A stretch of DNA of 64,000 nucleotides, taken from contig NZ_JASIRT010000011.1 of assembly GCF_030063475.1 (NCBI RefSeq), positions 1 through 64,000 on the forward strand. The letters are read 5' to 3'. A model generated the notes under the pieces. The model was not told the origin of the DNA, ran no database searches, and worked only from the letters and a program-made list of their open reading frames with translations. Shown here piece after piece: positions 51,102-60,264 of the stretch (positions are counted from its first letter, which is position 1; each line of letters opens with the position of its first letter). The position numbers and the translations under genes are program-made. The stretch comes from Roseomonas sp. E05. Its GTDB lineage: Bacteria > Pseudomonadota > Alphaproteobacteria > Acetobacterales > Acetobacteraceae.

Positions 51102-53078
51102 TCAGACGCCTCCGCCGCGCTCGGCCAGCAGCCGCGCGCCGATCCGCGCCATCTGCTCTGCAACGCCGAGGCCGGCTCCCTCCCCCGCCGCCACGGCGGC
51201 AAAGAAGCGGCGCTTCAGGAAATGCCGCCAGCGCACGGGCTGCGCCATCAGGAACTCCGTCAGCAGGGCGTACCGCTCGGGCGACCAGACCGCCTCGAAC
51301 TCCCGCCGGGCCTGGCCCAGGTCGAAATGCGCCGGCGGTGATCTCTCTCCACGCGCGGCACGCAGCGCGGCGGTCGCCGCCCCGTCCACCTTCCCTCCGC
51401 GCAACGCCACGCCGTAAGCCTCCCGCGCGGCCGCCTCGGAGATGAAGCCGCTGCGCAGATCGGCCAGGACGAGCGCCGGGTCACGCGTGAACGGATCGCC
51501 ATAGCCGCCGGCCCCGGCGCCCACCACGCGCACGATGTCGCCCGGCTCGCAGCGCAGGATGTCGGTATTGCCGAGGCTGAGTTCCGCCGGCGTGCCGGGA
51601 TTGCGCAGGAAGCGCGAGGTCGTGCCGGCCCGGCCGCCCATCACCCCCCAGGAGGCGAAGACCGAACGGTTGCGGTTGCGCGCCGTCACCACGGTGTCGG
51701 GCGAGAAGACCTGGAACTCCATCACCGCCGAGAGCCCGCCGCGATACCGTCCGGGGCCGGCACTGTCGGGCCAGAGCCCGTAGCGCCGAAAGAGGATCGG
51801 AACCTCGGCCTCGCTGATCTCGATCGGCGTGTTCTTCAGGAAGGCCTGCGCGCCGCCCGCGCCGTTCGGGCCGTCGGAGACCGGCGTGCCGCCGCCGCCG
51901 CCGCCCACCGGGCCGATCGAGGCCATCACCGGCCGCCCGTCCCATCCGGTGGTGCGCACATTCATGATCGAGTTGCCGCCCGGCGAGGTGGCCGGCATCT
52001 GCTCCGGCAGCGCCAGCGAGAAGGCACCGAAGGTGACGATCTGCGTCAGCATGCAGGTCAGCGAGCGCATGCCCACGGCGGCCGGCGCCACGGCGTTGAC
52101 CACTGTGCCTTCCGGCATGATGGCGCGCGCCGCGCGCAGCGTGCCGGCGTTCAGCAGCAGCTCGGGGTTGAGCGTGAAGAGCACATAGGTCAGCCCGACC
52201 AGGCAGAGCGGATGCCGCTCCCGCCCTCCGGTCGGCATGTTGAGCGAGGAGGCGACCTGCGGGTCGCTGCCGGTGTAGTCGAGTTCCACCGTCTCGTCCC
52301 GCACGCGGAGCGTCAGCGCGATGCGGCAGGGCACGCCGCCCTCGCCGTCCTCGTCGGCGAAGTCGGCGAAAAAGTACTCGCCGTTGGGAATGCCGCGGAT
52401 GACGGCACGCGCCTGCTCCTCGGCATAGTCGAGCATCTGGCGGATGCCGTCGCGGAAGGCCTCGGTGCCGAAGCGGGCGATGATCTCGTGGATCTTGCGC
52501 TCGCCGATGTTGACCGAGGCGATCTGCGCCTTGAGGTCGCCCCAGTTCTGCTCCGGCGCGCGGACATTGAGCCGCATGATGCGCAGCACGTCCTCGTTCA
52601 TCTGGCCGCGGCGCACGAGCCTGAGCGGCGGCACGCGCAGCCCCTCCTGCTCGATCTCGGTCAGCGAGCGCGAGAGCGAGGCCGGCACCGCGCCGCCCAC
52701 ATCGGTGTTGTGGATGTGGCCGACGACGAAGCAGACGATCTCGCCGGCGTGGAAGACGGGCTTCCAGATATGGATGTCGGGCGTGTGGGTGGCGACATTG
52801 CCGCTGTAGGGATCGTTGGTGATGCAGATGTCGCCCTCCTCGTAGGAGCCGATCATCTCCAGCACCGGGCCGTAGTCGATGCCGCTGTACCAGGGCGCGC
52901 CGAACTGGCGCGGCGAGGCAAAGGCCAGGCCGTCCGGCGTCACCAGCGTGCAGGAGAAATCCTCGGTCTCCTTGACGAAGGCGGAATGCGCGGTGCGCAT
53001 CAGGGTGAAGGCCATGGCATCGGCGGCGGCGCCGCAATGGTTGGCCAGGATCTGCAGGCTGCGGCGGTCGATCGGCAT
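51102..53078 (-). CDS. hyuB: Hydantoinase B / oxoprolinase family protein
   Basis: A 658-residue protein, somewhat longer than usual. The N-terminus has the family metal-site region (LANHCGAAADAMAFTLMRTA), EGDICITNDPYSGNVATHTP and VCFVVGHIHNTDVGGAVPAS, and the middle has ELDYTGSDPQVASSLN. It pairs with HyuA to hydrolyse a cyclic imide such as hydantoin, N-methylhydantoin or 5-oxoproline with ATP. It starts 12 bp after the hyuA stop. A GGAGGCAGAAGG ribosome binding site precedes the ATG. The C-terminal ~100 residues after the AYG(V/L) region are a plausible lineage-specific extension. Confidence 0.9.
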   Translation of the reverse strand: MPIDRRSLQILANHCGAAADAMAFTLMRTAHSAFVKETEDFSCTLVTPDGLAFASPRQFGAPWYSGIDYGPVLEMIGSYEEGDICITNDPYSGNVATHTPDIHIWKPVFHAGEIVCFVVGHIHNTDVGGAVPASLSRSLTEIEQEGLRVPPLRLVRRGQMNEDVLRIMRLNVRAPEQNWGDLKAQIASVNIGERKIHEIIARFGTEAFRDGIRQMLDYAEEQARAVIRGIPNGEYFFADFADEDGEGGVPCRIALTLRVRDETVELDYTGSDPQVASSLNMPTGGRERHPLCLVGLTYVLFTLNPELLLNAGTLRAARAIMPEGTVVNAVAPAAVGMRSLTCMLTQIVTFGAFSLALPEQMPATSPGGNSIMNVRTTGWDGRPVMASIGPVGGGGGGTPVSDGPNGAGGAQAFLKNTPIEISEAEVPILFRRYGLWPDSAGPGRYRGGLSAVMEFQVFSPDTVVTARNRNRSVFASWGVMGGRAGTTSRFLRNPGTPAELSLGNTDILRCEPGDIVRVVGAGAGGYGDPFTRDPALVLADLRSGFISEAAAREAYGVALRGGKVDGAATAALRAARGERSPPAHFDLGQARREFEAVWSPERYALLTEFLMAQPVRWRHFLKRRFFAAVAAGEGAGLGVAEQMARIGARLLAERGGGV

Positions 53079-53090
53079 CCTTCTGCCTCC

Positions 53091-55136
53091 TCAGCGGCCT
53101 TCGGGCGTGATGACGAGGTTCCCGAAGCCGTCCACCACGACGCCGAAGCCGGCCGGGACGCAGGTTGTGCTGTCGGGCTGGGCGATGATGGCGGGCCCGG
53201 GAAAGGTGTGTCCGGCGCGCAGCCCCTCGCGGGCATAGAGCGGCACCGGCCGGCGCGCGCCGTCGAGCCAGGCCTCGGCCACCGCCTCCGCGCGGGCGGG
53301 CGCCGCCGCCTCGGCCAGCCGCGGCAGCACGGGCTTCGGCGTCTCCCCGGTGACCACCAGCCGCAGCGAGACGATCTGCACCGCGCCCTCGCGGTCGGCA
53401 TGGCCGTGCAGGCGCTCGTGTCGGGCATGGAAGGCCTCGCGCAGCGCGGCAAGGTCACCGGCCTCGATCCAGCCCGGCTCCAGCGGCGTCTCCACCTCGA
53501 AGGACTGGCCGCGATAGCGCATCTCGGCCGAGAGGCTGATCACAGGCGTGCCGCCGAAGCCCTGCTCCTCGACCAGCCAGGCATGGGCCTCGCGCTGCAT
53601 GGCAACGAGCGCCTCGCGCAGCGCCGCCTCCGCGCCCGGCTCCAGCCCGAGCCAGAGGGTGCGAATGACGTCGTTGCGCAGGTCGGCGACGAGGCCGCCC
53701 AGGGCGCTCAGCACGCCGGGCGTCGGCGGCACCACCACGCCCGCCAGGTTCAGCTCGCGCGCCAGGAAGCAGGCCAGCATCGGCCCGGCGCCGCCGAAGG
53801 CCAGCATGCGGAAGGCCCGCGCATCCAGCCCGAAGCGCGAGATCAGCCCGCTGGCATCGGCATACATGGCGGAGACGGACAGCTCCAGGATGCTGGCCGC
53901 CGTCTCCTCCAGGCCGGTGCCGAGCCGCGCCGCCAGCCGCGCCACCGCCGCGCGCGCCGCCGCCACGTCCAGCCGCACCGCGCTGTAGCCGAGGTCGCTG
54001 TGTCCGATCAGCCCGAGCACGGCGACGGCGTCGGTGATGGTCGGCTCGGTGCCGCCCTTGCCGTAGCAGGCCGGGCCGGGCGTGGAGCCGGCGCTGCGCG
54101 GCCCCACCTGCAGCACGCCGAAATCATCCACCCAGGCGATCGAGCCACCCCCCTGCCCGATCGAGGTGACGGAGACCGAGGGGATATGGATCTGGAAATC
54201 GCCGATCACCTCGCCGCTGCCGTACTCGGCCTCGCCCTCGACGAGCACGGCGAGATCGGCGCTGGTGCCGCCGATATCCAGCGTGAGCAGCCGCGGAAAG
54301 CCGCAGGCGCGGGCGATGAAACCCGCCCCGATCACCCCCGAGGCGGTGCCGGAAAGGATCATCTGCACGCATTCGGCGCGCGCCTGGGCAAGCCCCATGA
54401 CGCCGCCGTTCGACTTGGTGATGCGCGGCGCCGCCGGCACGCCGAGGCCGGAGAGCGTCGCCGCGAAGCGGTCGAGATAGTGCGCCACGCGCGGCTGCAC
54501 ATAGCCGCTGATGCAGGCGGTGATGCTGCGCTCGTATTCGCGGATGATCGGCCAGATGCCGCTGCTGCGGAACACCGGCAGGGCGGGGTCCAGCTCCGCC
54601 AGCATCGTCTCGACCGCCCGCTCATGGGCATCGTTGCGCCAGGCGTGCAGCAGCCCGATCACCACCGCCTCGGCGCCCGCCGCGCGCGCCGCCGCGTATG
54701 CTGCCGCGACGCGCTCACGGGTGACGGGCGCGAGTTCCCGCCCATCGGCGCGGATCCGCCCGTCGAGGCCGAAGACGCGCGCGCGCGGCACCAGCGGGTC
54801 CGGCCGGCGGGCATAGAGGTTGTGGTAGCGCGGCACTTTGAGGCGCGCCATTTCCAGCACGTCCTCGAAGCCCTCGGTGGTCAGCAGCGCCAGCCGCACG
54901 CCGTTGCGCTGGATGACGGTATTGATGCCGACCGTGGTGCCATGGGTGAAGTCGGTGACCGCCTCGGGCGCCACGCCGTGGTGCGTGGCCAGCAGGCCGA
55001 GCCCCTGCTCGATCTCGGCGCCCGGTGCGTCCGGGCGGGAGAAGACCTTGAGCGTGACGAGCCGCCCATCCGCCTCATCCAGCGCGGCGAAGTCGGTGAA
55101 GGAACCGCCTACGTCCACGCCCACGCGCCAGCCCAT
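53091..55136 (-). CDS. hyuA: Hydantoinase A / oxoprolinase family protein
   Basis: A 681-residue ASKHA-fold ATPase. RVGVDVGGSFTDFAALDEAD is the N-terminal phosphate-1 motif and fixes the start at 55136; DFTHGTTVGINTVIQRNG and the central LTLDIGGTSADLAVL complete the ATP site. It couples ATP to ring opening of a cyclic amide together with HyuB. The first gene of the minus-strand pair, it is divergent from the amine dehydrogenase operon across 239 bp that contain a perfect inverted repeat. Confidence 0.92.
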   Translation of the reverse strand: MGWRVGVDVGGSFTDFAALDEADGRLVTLKVFSRPDAPGAEIEQGLGLLATHHGVAPEAVTDFTHGTTVGINTVIQRNGVRLALLTTEGFEDVLEMARLKVPRYHNLYARRPDPLVPRARVFGLDGRIRADGRELAPVTRERVAAAYAAARAAGAEAVVIGLLHAWRNDAHERAVETMLAELDPALPVFRSSGIWPIIREYERSITACISGYVQPRVAHYLDRFAATLSGLGVPAAPRITKSNGGVMGLAQARAECVQMILSGTASGVIGAGFIARACGFPRLLTLDIGGTSADLAVLVEGEAEYGSGEVIGDFQIHIPSVSVTSIGQGGGSIAWVDDFGVLQVGPRSAGSTPGPACYGKGGTEPTITDAVAVLGLIGHSDLGYSAVRLDVAAARAAVARLAARLGTGLEETAASILELSVSAMYADASGLISRFGLDARAFRMLAFGGAGPMLACFLARELNLAGVVVPPTPGVLSALGGLVADLRNDVIRTLWLGLEPGAEAALREALVAMQREAHAWLVEEQGFGGTPVISLSAEMRYRGQSFEVETPLEPGWIEAGDLAALREAFHARHERLHGHADREGAVQIVSLRLVVTGETPKPVLPRLAEAAAPARAEAVAEAWLDGARRPVPLYAREGLRAGHTFPGPAIIAQPDSTTCVPAGFGVVVDGFGNLVITPEGR

Positions 55137-55215
55137 GCCACCCTCCCTGGTCGAGGTCGTGATGACTGCCACGCGCAGCGCCGGCGGCGCCAATGACTTC
55201 TGGCCCGGCGGAGCA

Positions 55216-55254
55216 AACCCGGGGTTATGGCCCGTTGCACCATAACCCCGGGTT
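55216..55254. promoter_or_regulatory. Perfect 15-bp inverted repeat in a divergent promoter region
   Basis: AACCCGGGGTTATGG (55216-55230) and CCATAACCCCGGGTT (55240-55254) are exact complements around a 9-nt loop. It lies about 80 bp upstream of hyuA and 120 bp upstream of the 2Fe-2S gene, so it could be an operator for both operons or a leader hairpin. Confidence 0.65.
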
Positions 55255-55375
55255 CTGGCGGCTGTGCCGAAAGCGATTGGACCACCGCCGCGCCCCGGCC
55301 TGATTCTTGCTGCCGTGAATCGAAGTCCGGCATGGAGGGGGCAGGGATGGCGTGGCGGTTGCAGGCAGGTTTCCG

Positions 55376-55690
55376 ATGAATCCAGCGCCGCCCCCCCTGC
55401 TGCGCCGGCTGGGCGAGGCGCATCGCCGGCCCGTGGCATTCACCCTCGATGGGCAGCCCGCGACGGCCCTGGAAGGCGACACGCTGCTCACCGCCATCCT
55501 CACCAACGCTTCCGCGCTGCGCCTGTCGGAATTCGGCGACGGGCCGCGCGCCGGCTTCTGCCTGATGGGCGCCTGCCAGGATTGCTGGGTCTGGACCGAG
55601 GCGGGCACGCGGCTGCGCGCCTGCGGCACACCCGTCACCGCGGGCCTGCGGATCATGACGAAGGAGGCCCCATGGCCCAGCCTCGGGTGA
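55376..55690 (+). CDS. 2Fe-2S subunit of an amine/amino-acid dehydrogenase (HcnA/OoxA-like)
   Basis: A 104-residue ferredoxin-like protein starting at the ATG at 55376. The cluster loop is GFCLMGACQDCWVWT with a later Cys in RLRACGTPV, giving the Cx4-5CxxC plus distal Cys pattern. Such small subunits accept electrons from the FAD subunits in hydrogen-cyanide-synthase-like, opine-oxidase or D-hydroxyproline dehydrogenase complexes. It overlaps the next gene by 19 nt. Confidence 0.85.
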   Translation: MNPAPPPLLRRLGEAHRRPVAFTLDGQPATALEGDTLLTAILTNASALRLSEFGDGPRAGFCLMGACQDCWVWTEAGTRLRACGTPVTAGLRIMTKEAPWPSLG

Positions 55691-57057
55691 CCATCGTCGG
55701 CGCCGGCCCGGCCGGGACGCGCGCCGCCGAGTTGCTGGTCGCCGCCGGGCTGCATCCGCTGCTGGTGGACGAGGCGGCCGACAATGGCGGGCAGATCTAT
55801 CGCCGCCAGCCCGCCGGCTTCCGGCGCCCGCCCGCAGCGCTCTACGGCACCGAGGCCGGCCGCGCGACGGCCCTGCATGCCAGCTTCGATGCGCTGCGCG
55901 GCCGCATCGAGCACTGGCCGGAGAGCCTCGCCTGGAACCTCCGGGATGGCGTGCTGCACGTGCTGCGCGGGGAGCGCAGCCATGCCTTGCCCTTCGATGC
56001 CCTGATCCTGGCCACCGGCGCCACCGACCGGCTGATCCCGCTGCCCGGCTGGACGCTGCCCGGCGTCTTCACCCTGGGCGGTGCACAGATCGCGCTGAAG
56101 GCGCAGGCCTGCGCCATTGGCCGGCGGGTCGCCTTCCTCGGCTCGGGGCCGCTGCTCTATCTGGTGGCGGCGCAATACGCCAAGGCGGGGGCGGAGGTGG
56201 CGGCGGTGCTCGACACCGCGCCCGCCGGTGCGCGCTGGCGTGCCCTGCCGCTGATGGCCGCGCGCCCCGCCCTGCTGGCCAAGGGCGCGGCGCTGCTCGC
56301 CCGGCTGCGCCGCGCCGGAGTGCCGGTGCATCGCGGCGTGACGCCGCTCCGCCTGTGCCCAGACGCCTCCGGCGCGCGGCTCGGCGGCATCGCCTTCCGC
56401 CAGGCCGACGGCCGCGAGGCCGTGCTCGACTGTGACGCCTCCGGCCTCGGCTGGCACCTGCGCGCCGAGACGCAGCTCGCCGGCCTCGCCGGCTGCGGCT
56501 TCGACTTCGACCGGGCGAGCCGGCAATGGCTGCCGCGCATCGACGCGGATGGCCGCAGCGAGGTGCCGGGCCTTTACATGGCCGGTGACGGCGTGCGGCT
56601 GCTGGGCGCGGATGGCGCCGAGATCGCGGGCCGGCTGGCGGCGCTTGCGGTGCTGCGGGATCTCGGCTTCGCCCCGCCGGCGGGCGCTGATCCCGCCGCG
56701 CTGCGCCGCCGACGCCAGGCGATGGACCGCTTCCGCCGCGGCCTCGCCATCGCCTTCCCCTGGCCGGCACAGCTCGTCGCCGGCCTGCCGGACGAGACGC
56801 TGGTCTGCCGCTGCGAGGCCATCACCGCGGGCGAGTTGCGCCGCAGCGCAGGCGCCCTCGATGCGCCCGAGGTGAACCGCGCCAAGGCCTTCAGCCGCGT
56901 CGGCATGGGGCGCTGCCAGGGGCGGATGTGCGGGCTGGCGGGCGCCGAGATCCTGGCCGCCGCGCGCGGCGTGCCGGTGGAGGAGGTCGGCCGGCTGCGC
57001 GGTCAGGCGCCGGTGAAGCCGCTGCCCGTCGCCGCTCTCCGGGAGGAGGAGGCATGA
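55672..57057 (+). CDS. FAD/NAD(P)-type subunit of an amine/amino-acid dehydrogenase (HcnB-like)
   Basis: A 461-residue protein with VTIVGAGPAGTRAAELLVAA at the N-terminus and a second dinucleotide fold (RRVAFLGSGPLLYLVA). A C-terminal BFD-like cysteine cluster follows (LVCRCEAITAGELRR and GRCQGRMCG). That cluster probably holds a second 2Fe-2S. This is the layout of the middle subunit of HcnABC-like, octopine-oxidase-like and hydroxyproline dehydrogenase complexes. An AAGGAGG site precedes the ATG, which lies inside the 2Fe-2S gene. Its stop overlaps the next start. Confidence 0.88.
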   Translation: MAQPRVTIVGAGPAGTRAAELLVAAGLHPLLVDEAADNGGQIYRRQPAGFRRPPAALYGTEAGRATALHASFDALRGRIEHWPESLAWNLRDGVLHVLRGERSHALPFDALILATGATDRLIPLPGWTLPGVFTLGGAQIALKAQACAIGRRVAFLGSGPLLYLVAAQYAKAGAEVAAVLDTAPAGARWRALPLMAARPALLAKGAALLARLRRAGVPVHRGVTPLRLCPDASGARLGGIAFRQADGREAVLDCDASGLGWHLRAETQLAGLAGCGFDFDRASRQWLPRIDADGRSEVPGLYMAGDGVRLLGADGAEIAGRLAALAVLRDLGFAPPAGADPAALRRRRQAMDRFRRGLAIAFPWPAQLVAGLPDETLVCRCEAITAGELRRSAGALDAPEVNRAKAFSRVGMGRCQGRMCGLAGAEILAAARGVPVEEVGRLRGQAPVKPLPVAALREEEA

Positions 57058-58190
57058 GCGACAACCGCGCCGACGTGCTGGTGCTGGGCGGCGGGCTGAT
57101 GGGCGCCGCCACCGCCTTCTTCCTGCGCCGCCGGGGCCTCTCCGTCATCCTGCTGGAGCGCGGGCTGGTCGGGCAGCAGGCGAGCGGCGTCAATTTCGGC
57201 AATGTCCGGCGGCAGGGGCGCTTTCCGCCACAACTGCCGCTGGCCAACCGCTCCCGTGCCCTCTGGGGCCAGCTGCCGGAACTGCTCGGCGAGGATATCG
57301 AGTTCCTGCCCAGCGGCCATCTGCGCGTCGCCTATACCGACGAGGCGGCCGGCATGATGGAGGCCTATCGCGAGGCTGCCCGCCCCTACGGGCTGAAGCT
57401 TGAGGTGCTGAGCGGCAACGCGGTGCGCGCGCGCTTCCCCTGGCTCTCGGCGGAGGTGCGCGCCGGCTCCTGGTCGGCCGAGGACGGGCACGCCAATCCG
57501 CGCCTGGCCGCCCCCGCCTTCGCCCGCGCCGCGCGGCGCGCCGGCGCGCGTATCGAGGAGAACACCGAGGTGCTCGCCATCGAGCGCGAGGCCGCCGGCT
57601 GGCGGCTCGATGCCGCCGATGGCCGCGCCTTCCGCGCCCCGGTGCTGCAGGTCTCGGCCGGCGCCTGGGGCGGGCGGCTCGCCGCGCAGCTCGGCGAACC
57701 CGTGCCGATCGTCGTGCGCGGGCCGCAGATGGGCGTGACGGAACCGGTGCCCTATGCCCTCACCCCCGTCCTCGGCGTGACGGCGACGGTGGTCGGCGAG
57801 GTGATCTACCTGCGGCAGGTGACGCGCGGCAACATCGTCTTCGGCGGCGTCGGCCACGGGCCGGCCGACCTCGACACGTGCCGCGCCCGCGTCGAGCCCG
57901 CCATCACGCTGCGGCAGTTCATCCAGCTCCGCCGCATGGTGCCGGCGCTCGGCGCGCTGCGGATCATCCGCACCTGGAGCGGCATCGAGGGCTATATGCA
58001 TGACGAGATCCCGGTGATGGGGCCGAGCGCCCGCTGGCCGGATCTGTTCTACGCCTTCGGCTTCTGCGGCGCCGGCTTCCAGCTCGGCCCGGGCGTGGGC
58101 GACGTGATGGCCGAGCTGATCGCGGCGGGCCGGAGCACGACGCCGATCGAACCCTTCCACATCGCCCGCTTCGCCGCCAAGGCCGCATGA
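57054..58190 (+). CDS. FAD-dependent catalytic subunit of an amine/amino-acid dehydrogenase (HcnC-like)
   Basis: A 378-residue DAO-family flavoprotein with VLVLGGGLMGAATAFFLRRR at the N-terminus. It has EDGHANPRLAAPAFARAARR, a central VSAGAWGGRLA, and EGYMHDEIPVMGPS near the C-terminus. It would oxidise an amino acid, opine or D-amino acid and pass electrons through the preceding two subunits. The start sits at the 4-nt overlap with the previous stop, behind GGAGGAGGAGG. The neighbouring oligopeptide-binding protein and D-aminopeptidase suggest a D-amino acid or imino acid substrate. Confidence 0.88.
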   Translation: MSDNRADVLVLGGGLMGAATAFFLRRRGLSVILLERGLVGQQASGVNFGNVRRQGRFPPQLPLANRSRALWGQLPELLGEDIEFLPSGHLRVAYTDEAAGMMEAYREAARPYGLKLEVLSGNAVRARFPWLSAEVRAGSWSAEDGHANPRLAAPAFARAARRAGARIEENTEVLAIEREAAGWRLDAADGRAFRAPVLQVSAGAWGGRLAAQLGEPVPIVVRGPQMGVTEPVPYALTPVLGVTATVVGEVIYLRQVTRGNIVFGGVGHGPADLDTCRARVEPAITLRQFIQLRRMVPALGALRIIRTWSGIEGYMHDEIPVMGPSARWPDLFYAFGFCGAGFQLGPGVGDVMAELIAAGRSTTPIEPFHIARFAAKAA

Positions 58191-58666
58191 TCCCGCCGCC
58201 GCTGCCCTTCGAGACCATGATCCTGGAGCGGCGGCACGGCCCCTACCGCCTCTCCACCGACCGCGCGCTGCTCGATCTCGACGCGATCCACCGCTTCCTC
58301 GCGGAGGACTCCTACTGGGCGCGCGGCATCGGGCGCGGGCTGGTGGAGCGCGCCATCCGCGGCTCGCTGCCGCTCGGCGCCTATGACGCCGGGGGGCGGC
58401 TGGCCGGCTTCGCCCGCGCCGTCACCGACGGCGCCGTCTTCGGCTATCTGCGCGACGTCTTCGTGCTGCCGGCGCATCGCGGCCGCGGCCTCGGGCGCGC
58501 ACTCACCGCCGCCCTGCTGGAGCACCCCGACCTCGCCGGCCTGCGCAACTGGATGCTGGCGACCGAGGATGCCCACAGCCTCTATGCCACGCTCGGCTTC
58601 GCCCCGGTCGCCAACCCCGCGCGCCTGATGCAGCGCCGGCGCCCACCGGACGCCCCCGCTTCCTGA
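58187..58666 (+). CDS. GNAT-family N-acetyltransferase
   Basis: A 159-residue protein with the GNAT core: VTDGAVFGYLRDVFVLPAHR followed by GRGLGRALTAALL, containing the R/Q-x-x-G-x-G/A acetyl-CoA loop. NWMLATEDAHSLYATLGFAP forms the last strand-helix. It would acetylate a small amine or amino acid. It overlaps the previous gene by 4 nt and lies 13 bp before the binding-protein gene, so it is part of the same operon, perhaps for detoxifying an intermediate. Confidence 0.88.
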   Translation: MIPPPLPFETMILERRHGPYRLSTDRALLDLDAIHRFLAEDSYWARGIGRGLVERAIRGSLPLGAYDAGGRLAGFARAVTDGAVFGYLRDVFVLPAHRGRGLGRALTAALLEHPDLAGLRNWMLATEDAHSLYATLGFAPVANPARLMQRRRPPDAPAS

Positions 58667-58679
58667 AGGAGACCCGACC

Positions 58680-60260
58680 ATGCCGCTGAAGCCCCGCCAC
58701 CGGCCGGCCATTCCGCTGGCCCTCGCCGCCCTGCTCCTGGCCACGCCCGCCCTGGGACAGTCGATCCTGCGGATGGGCATCAGCGCGGCGCCGGGCTCGG
58801 TGGACCCGCATTTCAACCAGGGCACCTCCACCCAGACCCTGACCTACCATGTCTTCGAGACCCTCACCGACCGGCGTCCCGATTCCAGCCTCGCCCCCGG
58901 CCTGGCGCTGAGCTGGAAGCCGGTCGCGGACGATGTCTGGGAGTTCAGGCTGCGCCCCGGCGTGCGCTTCTCCGATGGCCAGCCCTTCACCGCCGACGAC
59001 GTCGCCTTCACCATCGCCCGCGTGCCGAAGGTGCCGAACGCCACGGCGAGCTATGCCGGACAGACCCGCTCCATCCGGCGCGTCGAGGTGGTGGACCCGC
59101 TGACGGTGCGCTTCCACACCGATGGCCCCTCGCCCAACCTGCCGATCGACCTTGCCGTGGTCGGTATCGTCTCGCGCCATGCCGGCGAGGGCGCCACCAC
59201 CGAGGACTACAATGCCCTCAAGGCCGCCATCGGCACCGGCCCCTTCATCCTGCGCTCCTTCGTGCCGGGGACCGAGGCGAAGCTGGAACGCAACCCAGGC
59301 TGGTGGGGCCCGAAGCCGGACTGGGACGCGGTGGAGTTCCGCTACATCGCCAATCCCGGCGCGCGCTCGGCGGCGCTGCTCTCCGGCGGCGTGGACCTGA
59401 TCGACCTGCCTTCGCCCAACGACCTGCCGCGCTTCCGCAACGACCCCGGCATCTCCCTCTTCTCCACCCAGGGGCTGCGGCTGGTCTATCTGGCGCCCAA
59501 CCAGGCGGCCGAGGTGGCGCCCTTCATCACCGGCAATGACGGCCAGCCGCTGCCGCGCAATCCGCTGCGCGACCAGCGGGTGCGGCGCGCGCTCTCGGTC
59601 GCCATCAACCGCACCGGCCTCACCGAGCGGGTGATGCAGGGCACCGCCGAGCCGAACGGCCAGTTCATGCCCCGGGGCACCTACTCCTACAACCCCGGCA
59701 TTCCCGTGCCGCCCTACGACCCGGCGCTGGCGCGGAAGCTGCTGGCCGAGGCCGGCTATCCCGACGGCTTCCGCATGACGCTGCACGTGGCGCAGAACGC
59801 CCGGCCGACCGACCCGGTCTCGGCCCAGGCGATCGCGCAGATGTGGACCCGCGCCGGCGTGCAGACCGAGGTCGAGACCATGCCGCTTTCCGCCTACAGC
59901 CCGCGCGCCGCGAAGATGGAGTTCGCCGCCACGATGTGGGGCTGGGCCAGCCCGGGCCATGCCGGCCATCCGCTGATCAGCGTGCTCAGCAGCTACAACC
60001 GCGAGCAGCTGACCGGCAGCTTCAACCGCGAGGGCTATTCCAACCCAGCGCTCGACGCGCTGGTCCAGCGCGCCGTCACCACCCTCGACGACGGCGCGCG
60101 CGAGCGGCTGTTCCGGGAAGCGATGGCCATGGCGATGGAGGACGTCGCCGTCATTCCGCTCTACCAGCTCACCAATATCTGGGCGACGCGCAAGGGCATC
60201 ACCTACGAGGCCAGCGGCTACGACTACACCCGCGCCGTGCTGGCGCATCAGGCGCGCTGA
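58680..60260 (+). CDS. ABC transporter substrate-binding protein, family 5 (peptide/opine type)
   Basis: A 526-residue periplasmic protein with a signal peptide (RPAIPLALAALLLATPALG, ending in Q). The SBP-family-5 core is present: SVDPHFNQGTSTQTLTYHVF, WEFRLRPGVRFSDGQPFTAD, NPLRDQRVRRALSVAINRTG. It binds di/oligopeptides, opines, nickel or similar solutes. No matching permease or ATPase genes are in the window, so it either serves a distant transporter or a sensing role. The next gene, a DppA-type D-aminopeptidase, supports a peptide cargo. A GAAGGAGA site precedes the ATG. Confidence 0.92.
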   Translation: MPLKPRHRPAIPLALAALLLATPALGQSILRMGISAAPGSVDPHFNQGTSTQTLTYHVFETLTDRRPDSSLAPGLALSWKPVADDVWEFRLRPGVRFSDGQPFTADDVAFTIARVPKVPNATASYAGQTRSIRRVEVVDPLTVRFHTDGPSPNLPIDLAVVGIVSRHAGEGATTEDYNALKAAIGTGPFILRSFVPGTEAKLERNPGWWGPKPDWDAVEFRYIANPGARSAALLSGGVDLIDLPSPNDLPRFRNDPGISLFSTQGLRLVYLAPNQAAEVAPFITGNDGQPLPRNPLRDQRVRRALSVAINRTGLTERVMQGTAEPNGQFMPRGTYSYNPGIPVPPYDPALARKLLAEAGYPDGFRMTLHVAQNARPTDPVSAQAIAQMWTRAGVQTEVETMPLSAYSPRAAKMEFAATMWGWASPGHAGHPLISVLSSYNREQLTGSFNREGYSNPALDALVQRAVTTLDDGARERLFREAMAMAMEDVAVIPLYQLTNIWATRKGITYEASGYDYTRAVLAHQAR

Positions 60261-60264
60261 GCCG

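Noticed and set aside
52212-55196. 994-codon open frame on the plus strand
   Set aside because: It lies antisense to hyuB and hyuA and has no protein-family motif.
58503-60248. 581-codon open frame on the minus strand
   Set aside because: It is antisense to the family-5 binding-protein gene, which has a signal peptide and the full family core.
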